NCBI RefSeq assembly: GCF_949628215.1
Contig: NC_134276.1
Location: 126,914,125-126,978,124 of the forward strand
Direction: 5' to 3'
Origin: Phalacrocorax aristotelis
Lineage: Eukaryota > Chordata > Aves > Suliformes > Phalacrocoracidae
Length of the DNA: 64,000 nt
Shown piece by piece: positions 55,901 to 64,000 of this stretch (within the stretch, counting starts at the first letter, position 1; each line of letters starts with the position of its first letter). The position numbers and the translations under genes are program-made. Under the pieces are notes generated by a model. It ran no database searches. It was not told where the DNA came from and worked only from the letters and a program-made list of their open reading frames with translations.

Positions 55901-57750
55901 AGCTGGATCTAGACTGGCAAAGTTGGTGCCAGCACAAAAGCAGTTAACATCTTCCTGTAGCAAAATGTTCTTGTTTCCCCATCGATGTTGCCAGTGTGAA
56001 TGGTGTCTCTCAGAGTGCAGAGTCTCCTCCCTGGTGGCGTATTGGCTAGGAAAGGCAATACCTTCCCTGCCTCACAGTGAGGTGATGATGAACTGCCTGG
56101 TTACTTCTACATGTCACCTGTACGATTTAATTCCACTGGCTGGGTGAAGGTGCAACACAGCGGGATGCTCTGTCACGCTTCTGATGTACCTTTACCAGCT
56201 CCTGGCCTCACTCAGTCCCCATCATTTCAAAGGCTTCAGAGAAAGCCTGCTCTGTTTGGCAGCTCTTTGTGTGTCCGAACATCTTGCAGAGCTCTCTAGG
56301 AAGCCGGTTTGGATGAGAAGGGGTTATCTGGTTAACAAGGGTTATTTCAAACTTCAGCCTGAAAATTTGAGAAGCTATGTAGTGGGGGCAGGGCCATATG
56401 TAAAGCAACAATAACTAGAGGCATCTGGATCTGCCAGACAGCTCAGGATTAGCCAGCTTCCTGTCTTCCCTATCCCCCTGCTACTGTGTAAAGCATTTTC
56501 TGGTCAAGGGGATGGTCAGTGCCCTGCGAAAGGCAATGGCTATGATTCATGCCTGCAGCTCTACAGAGCAAGATGTATCTCACCTGTCCATACTTGCAGA
56601 GCAGGTGGATTTTCAGATTGGTGGTCAATAAAAGATCTAAAAACTATGGCCTTCAGATGTAATAGCACAGCACAGATTTTCATAAAAGAAAGGAGTGGTT
56701 TCAAGGTCCTTGGCCAGAGTTCCTGGACCCCTTCCAGTGCTCTGTGTGTGATAGTTTCTGCTCTTGAGTTGACTGTCTTTCTGAGGTATTTATTGGACAT
56801 GTATTGCAAAGCATGACAGGAAGGTGGCTTTGTAGCAATGACTTGTGCTCGTTGCTCCCTCCTTCTGCAGGAGAATGGCTGGTTTGCCTTTTGATGAGGT
56901 AATCGAGGGGATATTGAAGCAATATAACCAACATCTTGCAGGAAGTCAGCAGAGGCTACAAATCTGTCCTGGGCTTTCTATACAGCCCTTACCAGACTGG
57001 AATGGAACCATCTACAATGTAATGCCAAATTTAATGCTACTATGCTGAGAAACAGCTGAAGAAACCAACCGTTAGGAAAGCCAGATGCTTTCCTCAGACA
57101 AAGCAGAGTGAACTGGGATGGGGGGGAACACAGAGGCTGGCAGACAGCCGAAGCCTTCAAAGAGAGGCAGCACCTTCAAGGAAGGGAGCAGGAGATGGAG
57201 CATCTGGGAGGAAGGAGCATAGGCAAACAGGATGATTAGGATTTGGCAAGGCCAGCAAAGAAAGGAGTGGGAGCTGTGCATTATGTCCACATGCATCATT
57301 GCCAACACTGAGCTGCAGAAGACACTGGCATGTGCCTTTTTACATCCCTTGTTTCGCACGTCTTGAGGAGGAAGAACCATTCTGTTGTTGTTCAGGAAGT
57401 TTAGCGATGGCTGCTAACATCCTGCTCACAAAGGCAAAAGGCTACAGAGTAATGCTCGTGGCCTTCAGACCTGAGGCTGAGGGGGGACTGCATGTTGGAC
57501 TCACCCCTGATACCTGGCTCCCCTGTTCTCCGTGGCCAGTGTCCTCACAAATATTCAAGGGAGTCCTACAGCACTGTCAATCCGCCCATCTCCCTCTGCC
57601 TATCCCTCACAGACAGAAATGCCGCTGCCTACCAGCTGAGGCATAGCAAGGTGAGCAGTCCTTCTGCATCACAGCCCTTCCACCATGGCACAGGGTGGCA
57701 GAAAGAAATGCAGGGTCCCACAGTAGGTGTGCTTCTGCCCAGTGAAAAGT
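52990..57750. other. stretch between QTRT2 and the unrecognised - strand gene
   Basis: About 4.8 kb of mid-GC sequence. It holds the 89-base tandem duplication at 54,602 and a 95-codon open frame on the - strand (54,856-55,140) followed by AATAAA motifs. There are several other open frames (for example - 56,561-56,809 and + 57,299-57,646) that I could not tie to any family or splice chain. No DRD3-like seven-helix coding sequence was found, although DRD3 follows QTRT2 in mammals. Confidence 0.5.
54602..54784. repeat. perfect 89-base tandem duplication
   Basis: Copy one is 54602-54690 and copy two 54691-54779, identical at all 89 positions. The first 5 bases of a third unit follow. The unit starts AGAAAGTTTTAAATTTTATT and ends AAACTACATGA. 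On the - strand each copy carries two AATAAA hexamers (54616-54621 and 54639-54644 in copy one). Perfect identity means either a very recent event, a polymorphic repeat or an assembly artefact. Confidence 0.97.
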
Positions 57751-57754
57751 AGCC

Positions 57755-57760
57755 TTTATT
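57755..57760 (-). terminator. poly(A) signal for the unrecognised - strand gene
   Basis: AATAAA on the - strand, 160 bases after the putative stop codon at 57,920. Its position right after the terminal open exon is one of the reasons for proposing a gene here. Confidence 0.5.
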
Positions 57761-57919
57761 TGTGCTGTTCAACTCACCATGTTCGCAGCTGTGGGGCAAA
57801 ACTTATTAAAACTGACAAGAGTCCCCAGGGCAGGGAACCAGAAAGGTCTTCCCCACATCGCCAAACATACAGCAGCCTGGTGCTTGTCTCGCTGAGATGC
57901 TAAAATTGTTATACTGAAA

Positions 57920-60900
57920 TTAATTTTTAATTATGTTCGGTTTCTTCTTTGGCTCTAGAGGTTTTCTTTTTCTTTGCCTCACATTTCCAGAGGCATTCGG
58001 GGACAAGACAAGACCAGTGTCTGGCAGGTTGAGATTCACTGATGTGTGGCCAGAATCATCAGGCTCAGGAGAATTCCTCGCCTGGGCCTGGGAGAAAGAG
58101 AATCCCTGTTGGAGAAAGTTGTGGTTGGCATCAGAGCTGATGGGGTCCCATTCCAGTGTTTGAGGCACTGTGAAACCAAGGAAGGGTGGCACAAGTGATG
58201 CCAGGAAAGCAGAACAGGGTCACCGCTCTGTCTTGAGTTGAGATTGACTGGAGAGTAACAGAGCACAGCTGAATCAGTGGCATTTGAAATTGAAAGGCAG
58301 GACTGGCCTAGGATATATCTTCTACCTCCTGTTCAAAGTCATTCAGCAAGATGTATGTAGCAGCTGATGCTGACTTTGAAGAAGTACTGTTTCGAATCCC
58401 TCACACCTTGAATTGCCTGCAGCTTTGTGAGCCTTCCTTTGCTCCTAAGGCAGCAGTTCAGGTGGTAAGATACCATCTGGAGATGACAACTATGTTAATT
58501 CATTATTGCCATTAGATAAGGAAAAACTTTCAATGGCTCACTCAAAGGCTAATTCAGGTTTAGGGTACTCGCACTGGTCTGAGAAAGAACTGATGTGCCC
58601 ATTCTCTTTGGGAGATGAGATACCTCACAGCCAGGAGCATTTGTAGGCTGAAGGCTGCCAAAGCCTGTCATCACTTCATGAGCAAACCATTACACACTTG
58701 GCTGAAACTAATCAGATTGGTACCCGTGTCCTCTGGGTGTCCGCAATTCCTATTTGTAGTTTTCTGAGCATCACCACATCAGCAGGCTGCAGCCTGTAGA
58801 TGCTTCCTCAAAATGCTAGCATTGATTAGGTTCTTCAAAAACCATCATGTCAGTAACAGTGACTAAGACAGGGCTTTGCTCTGCAGTAAGCTTAAGCCAA
58901 CCTCCATCTTGCATAAGGCTGCCCCTCCCAGAGGAGCTGCTAGGCTGAGCAGGTTGTGCTGACCCCTGCTGTGGACAGAGGACCAGCCTGGGGAAGCAGG
59001 TCCCCACGTCACTCCGATCACCATCAGAGAGGCTGCAATAAGGCAGACTCCAGGTGTATTTGCCAACAAGGGGTAAGCTCCTCATGCGTAGACCCACAGC
59101 GGGGTATAGCTGAGCCCAGCTGAGCCGCTGGCCTGCCCATTCCTTGCAGAGTCTAAGGATGATTACCTGGGGGAGTGTGGCTTTCTGCAAGACTTTGCTT
59201 TTACCTTGTAGTCTGGCAAATGTGGGGTTTTTTAATGTCTGGCTGCAGCTGGGATTGTTAAAACAATGTGTCCAACAGCTGCTGCAAGTTGCGCTGGAGC
59301 ATGTTAGCTGAGCAGTGTCACCTGCAGAGGAACAAAGCCACGGTAGTGAGTGAAACCCCCCTCCTCCATCATCTCCTTGCCTTCCCAGCAAGCAGCTTTC
59401 CCTCATAGAAGATTGTTTTACCTTCTGCCCATGGGCCTTTGTGCTCTCCTGCTTAAAGACTCCTGCATGACCTTGTGCCTATCGTGCTGACTCCGATGGG
59501 GGAGATTGCTTTATGGTTTCTTCTCTGTTTTACAATGTAAAACTCAACATAAGAACTGCTGATTTTAGCTCTGGATGGCTTCAGTTTGGTGCCTGGTACC
59601 ATTTAAGGTTTTAGTAACTTGGGTAACCAGTTTTGTTGTAGTTTCGCTGCTACTCCTGAAGTTTAAATTGTGGCCCTTGACAACACAGCTGAGAGCCATG
59701 GGGCACACGTGGGGCTCTGCTCTGTGACGGACATCTGTTGCACCTGCGCTCAAGTAAGCCACAGAATTCGTTTCAATAACCATCACATAGCAGCCTAAAT
59801 AGAAATTTTTGGTGGTCTGTGAAGGGGTAGCAGTGAGCTATGGAGTTACTCTCTGCTTGCTTCTGCCTCTCATGCTTGCAGGAGTGAGTGACTGGGAGCT
59901 CCTTGGGGCGGGTTGTCTCATCTTGCCTTGTTTTCAGATGATTGGTACCCACCTTAAATACCCTCTACTATCATGCTACTGCACATCAGCCTGAGGAGAG
60001 GTTGCAGATTGAGAGGCATCATGTGGAGTAGGGTGCTGCCTGGCTGGCTGTCCTTTCCAGCTCAGGGTCAGGCTCTTGCCGCTTATTCTGAAAAAACTCT
60101 TATTCTGAACTATAGATTCATAACCCATTTTATTTACATGTTTTATGCTCTAAAAAACCAAAAGCGCCTCAGAGCTGCAGCCGTTGTCAGGGTCCCCTGT
60201 GTCTCTCCAGGGACGGCACTGGGAGGTGCATGCACACACCTGGGTGGGTTGTGTTGTTTAGGACCTCCCCCAAAGAGCAGCATCACAGGCAGGAGCAGCA
60301 AACTTGACGCATACAACGTGTGGCATACCTACCACAGCCATACCCCTGGGGAGCCCCAGGTACGTGTGGAGGAGGTAAGGGTCTCTGTGACTTTGTCCGA
60401 GTCAGCGTGTAGTGCTGCGAGGGAGATGTGTGCGCCTGCCAACCTGAGCGAGCATAACTCACTGCAAGCCTGCTGAGCAAGCCGTGGGGGTACATGGGCC
60501 CAGTGGCTCATTCATCTGGGCTCCTGCAGCTCAGTCAGAGCCTATGGCTCTGCAAGCTGGGACACATGTCTGCCTGGAGAAACGGTGGAGGCAGGGGATA
60601 AATGGTGTTTTTCAGTCCATTTCTCAGGCGTGCTGTAATTGCGTCTAGACAGGCAGTACTTGGATGGCTGCCTTGTACCTTGCAGGGGGGGCTGCTGCTC
60701 CCAGTGGGTTTTGCCAGCTCTCTGTCTCCAAAGGGTCTTAACTTCCCTCAGCTACAGCAGAGATGCTTCCTGGCTATTCTGTCTGCTGGCTCATTTACAA
60801 ATGGCATCCAGCACAGGGGACCTTAGTCATCCCATTCCTGCTTCCTGGTGGAGCAGAGTGAAGGTGAGCACAGACTGCAGGACCCCTTGCTGCGCCTGCA

Positions 60901-63900
60901 CATCTGCCTAACGGTGCTGTCAGAGCAGGTCTCATGACACCAGGAACTATTTACAGCCTGTGGCGGTCTCTGAGCTCCCTCTTTCCTTCTGTGGGAGAGG
61001 AGCTTTCTGCATTCTCCAAAAGCTCTTCTAATGTGAGTATCAGCATGTAAATGACACCCTGTACAACGCCTGTGGTTCTTCAGCAGAGCACAGAGTCACG
61101 GCTCACCTCTCTTCTTCCAGCTAGTCCTGGAGCCAGGGGAAAAAAACAGCAAAGATGGAAATGTTGTAGAAAATGAAGGTTAGGAGGAGGCATTTCCGTT
61201 AAAAAATGAGGGAGTGTGGATTATTCTACTGCAAATAATGAGTGGGGGTTTGTGAAGCACAGGTCCTGGGGGGCTCCTCAGCTGTCCCTCTGGCTTGCTG
61301 GGGAGAGTGGTGGGGGCATCAACTGGTTGCACCTTTGATTGCTTCTGTTCTTTGGCCTTTCCTGTGAGGCCACCTGTGTTCATATTGCCACAGTAAAACT
61401 GGGCATGGAGCTCAAGCGGTACTTGAGATGGGGAGAGATTGTTTTCTTTTGGTGCTAAGTTTTTGTAATTTGGGTTTCTATGATGGAGTGACTGCATCAG
61501 TAGACAAGGGAAAAACAATGGATGTCATCTATCTGGACTTCTGTTAGACCTTTGACATGGTCCCCACAGCATCTTTCTCTCTAAAGTGGGGAAATATGGA
61601 TTTGATGGGTGGATTGTTCAGTGAATAAGGAATTGGTTGGATGGTCACATCCAGAGGGTAGTGGTCAATGGCTTGATGTCCAGATGGAGACCAGTGACAA
61701 GTGGTGTCCCTCAGGGGTCCGTACTGGGACCAGCACTGTTTAACATTTTCATCAATGACATAGACAGCAGGATCACGTCCACCCTCAGCAAGTTTGCAGA
61801 TGACTCCAAGCTGAGTGGTGCAGCTGACACGCCAGAACAATGGGATGTCATCCAAAGAGACCTGGACAAGCTGGTGTGGTGGGCCTGTGAGAACCTCATG
61901 AGGATCAACAAGGCCAAGTGCAAGGTCCTGCACCTGGGTCAGGGCAGCCCCCACTATCAATACAGGGGATGAAGGGATTGAGAGCAGCCCTGCGGAGAAG
62001 GACTTGGGGGTACTGGTGGATGAAAAGCTGGGCATGAGCCAGCAATGTGCACTCACAGCCCAGAAGGGCAACCATATCCTGGGCTGCATCAAAAGAAGCA
62101 ACGCCAGCAGGTTGAGGGAGGTGATTCTGCCCCTCTACTCTGCTCTGGTGAGACCCCCACCTGCAGCGCTGCATCCAGCTCTGGGGTCCTCTGCACAAGA
62201 AGGACATGGACCTGTTGGAGCTTGTCCAGAGGAGGGCCACAAAAATGATCTGAGGGCTGAAGCAACTCTCCTACAAGGACAGGCTGAGAGGGTTGGGGCT
62301 GTTCAGCCTGGAGAAGAGAAGGCTCAGGGGAGACCTTATTGCAGCCTTTCAGTACTTAAAGGGGGACTATAGGAAGGACGGGGACAATCTCTTTAGCAAG
62401 GCCTGTTGTGACAGGACAAGGGGTAATGGATTTAAACTAAAGGAGGGTAGATTTAGACTGGATATAAAGAAAAATTTTTTTACCATGAGGATGGTGAAAC
62501 ACTGGAACAGGTTGCCCTGAGAGGTTGTGGAGGCCCCATCCCTGGAAATATTCAAGGTCAGGTTGGATGTGGCTGTGAGCAACCTTATCTAGCTGAAGAT
62601 GTCCCTGCTCACTGCAGGGGGGTTGGACCAGATGACTTCTAAAGGTCCCTTCCAGCCCAAATCATTCTATGATTCTAATTGTGGGTGAGTTTTGTGGTGC
62701 GCTTTTTTTTTTTTTTTGTCCATAGCAGGTTATAGTTTAAGAGGTTGCTGTCAGTCCTGTGATCTGATTTTTCAAATCTTAATTATTAAATAAAGGACCA
62801 TGTTTTTAGATACAAAATTCCTCCCATCCCTCAGAGCTGGGTAGGTACCAAAATACTGCTTGGTCTTCTGCCACACCTCCTGTTCCTCACCTCTATCCTC
62901 AATTGCCTTGGGGATCACTGCTTGAAGAACAGGTTCAAATTCCAGTAAGATCAGACTGAACATGACACCTGAGAGATGCTAGCCAGGACTTGAAGTGGAC
63001 CAAATCACCCTTTAAAAAATCTTTTTCCTTATTTCCACTTTTCTGGCAATTGTGTATATAAAGCAATTGAAACTGGTCTCTGCTGGTCTGTGTTATGAAG
63101 CATCTTAATGAGAATGACTTGAGCAGCAATCTGTCCACAGGTTGAATCACTCAATTGATACCCCCAATATCCTGTGTGCCGAGTACCTCCCATGCTCCAG
63201 CACCTTTGAGCAGATGGAGTAACACTACCGCACGCCTGCCTGGCATAGCTGGGAAACTAATTGACCATATTTTCAGAATTAATCTGCTGGAAGTACTTAC
63301 AGCAGCCGTTGATTTCTCTCCCAATTGCAAGTAAAATGCAAGTAATAATAACACTTTCTTTGTACAAAATTATCATCTGCCTGGACACCCACAAGAGGTT
63401 TTTAAGAGGGCTCCAGGTGAGAAAAGGCTTACAGAAGGGCTATATTCACCACAAAGATACCAAAACTTCCAGTTACATTTGTGGTTTATTGGATTAATGC
63501 AGTTACAATGCAGTATGGAGGGCACCTCCCCAGGCAAACAACACATACTGTCCATGAGCATCTCCTCCCAAAACCCAGACAAACAAAAGAAGAAGCTAGA
63601 GCTCTGCGATGTGCTCCAGAGGCAGAGGACAAAGGTTTTGGCTTTATATTAGGAAAGAGAGGAAGCCCTACCTGGATGGAGGAGCTGTGGCAGACACGGG
63701 CGGAGACAACACACACAGTTAACGCCCAAAGCTGTCAAATGAGCGCAGCTAACAGCACAGCTAAGCCTAGTCTTGGGAGTGAGAGCTGAGGCCTCAGATC
63801 TAGTAGAGTGAGGGGGGGAAATGAGGGAAATGTGTTGAGATTGTCCCAGGTCAGATTTGCCTATACAAGGAGAAGAGCATTAGAGTGCCCTGATGACCAG

Positions 63901-63972
63901 CTTACATGGTATGGCAGGGCTTGTCTGGTGTTTTCATCCAGGAACTACTGGAGATGGCATCGTAAGATACTG
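57920..63972 (-). CDS. unrecognised spliced gene, 3' part (six putative exons)
   Basis: I do not recognise the product. Putative exons in transcript order are 63906-63972, 63301-63380, 62891-62968, 59744-59794, 59205-59321 and 57920-58167 (TAA). Every junction has AG/GT borders and the frame stays open through all five joins. Donors are mostly strong (CAT|GTAAGC, GCT|GTAAGT, AGAG|GTGAGG, CAAG|GTAAAA), and the last two acceptors have good pyrimidine tracts (TTGTTCCTCTGCAG and CCTTGGTTTCACAG). The 213-residue partial product has hydrophobic stretches ([32 protein letters not shown]), a cysteine-rich patch ([13 protein letters not shown]) and a hydrophilic tail ending in a nuclear-signal-like [13 protein letters not shown]. 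The 5' end is missing and probably lies beyond 64,000. A CR1 sits in the third intron. Chance assembly of open frames is possible, and no homologue was identified. Confidence 0.45.
61478..62678 (+). mobile_element. CR1 LINE, 5'-truncated, with reverse-transcriptase region
   Basis: Non-LTR retrotransposon typical of birds. Readable ORF2 blocks in order are [50 protein letters not shown], the catalytic FADD (61793-61804), [51 protein letters not shown] and [11 protein letters not shown]. The 3' UTR and the terminal CATTCTATGATTCT follow. The frame is interrupted by stops and shifts (for example at 61,545 and near 61,970), so the copy is inactive. The 5' limit is fuzzy and could reach about 61,440. 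It lies in an intron of the putative - strand gene, opposite to it. Confidence 0.95.
62703..62717. repeat. T15 tract beside the CR1 3' end
   Basis: Fifteen T bases, 25 bases after the CR1 tail. CR1 elements do not carry poly(A) tails and the tract is in the wrong sense for one, so this is an unrelated homopolymer. Confidence 0.7.
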
Positions 63973-64000
63973 CTGGGAAATGAGACCGTGGCAGGGCCGT
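63973..64000. other. right edge, nothing seen
   Basis: Probably intron of the putative - strand gene. The region 63,400-63,900 just inside it contains a 102-codon + strand open frame (63,481-63,789) without any supporting signal. Confidence 0.3.

Noticed and set aside
58816-59406. 196-codon - strand frame as a single exon
   Set aside because: Only 59,205-59,321 is supported, by a strong acceptor and donor whose phases fit the neighbours. The flanks look like intron.
63481-63789. 102-codon + strand frame near the right edge
   Set aside because: No recognisable domain, no splice or poly(A) support. It lies in a putative intron of the - strand gene.
52990-64000. Search for DRD3 exons
   Set aside because: No segment encoding the conserved receptor helices or the NPVIY motif was seen on either strand.

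Overview
The window reads as vertebrate nuclear DNA, most likely from a bird. It has short introns, two sharp CpG-rich promoters, and CR1 LINE copies as the only recognisable interspersed repeats. The CR1 copies end in the ATTCTATGATTCT-type tail typical of avian CR1. I saw no Alu- or L1-like sequence, no bacterial features, no CRISPR array and no virus-like element.

Four spliced genes could be rebuilt exon by exon with all reading phases closing. They match a block known from human 3q13.31: GRAMD1C (3' end only, + strand, to about 5.2 kb), ZDHHC23 (complete CDS, +, 6.46-9.62 kb with a probable 4.4 kb 3' UTR), CCDC191/KIAA1407 (complete CDS, 17 exons, - strand, 38.7 to 18.5 kb) and QTRT2 (complete CDS, 8 exons, +, 38.9-51.9 kb). 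CCDC191 and QTRT2 are head to head, with 159 bases between their start codons, and share one CpG-island promoter. The four genes are functionally unrelated: sterol transfer at ER contacts, protein S-acylation, a coiled-coil protein with SFI1-like tryptophan repeats, and tRNA queuosine insertion. They are linked by position, not pathway.

In mammals DRD3 follows QTRT2. I found no DRD3 exon in the last 12 kb. Instead there is a phase-consistent chain of six putative exons on the - strand (63,972 to 57,920) with a poly(A) signal. I do not recognise this gene, and it probably continues past the right edge. It is the most interesting item here.

Repeats and oddities: a 1.2 kb CR1 with a reverse-transcriptase region (61.48-62.68 kb), a near-identical short CR1 in a QTRT2 intron, and an older inverted CR1 piece at 23.0 kb. 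There is also a poly(A)-tailed insertion flanked by a 10-base direct repeat in a CCDC191 intron (unusual for birds), a perfect 89-base tandem duplication at 54.6 kb, a (GT)13 microsatellite, and a 30-base duplicated ATTGG element beside the bidirectional promoter.
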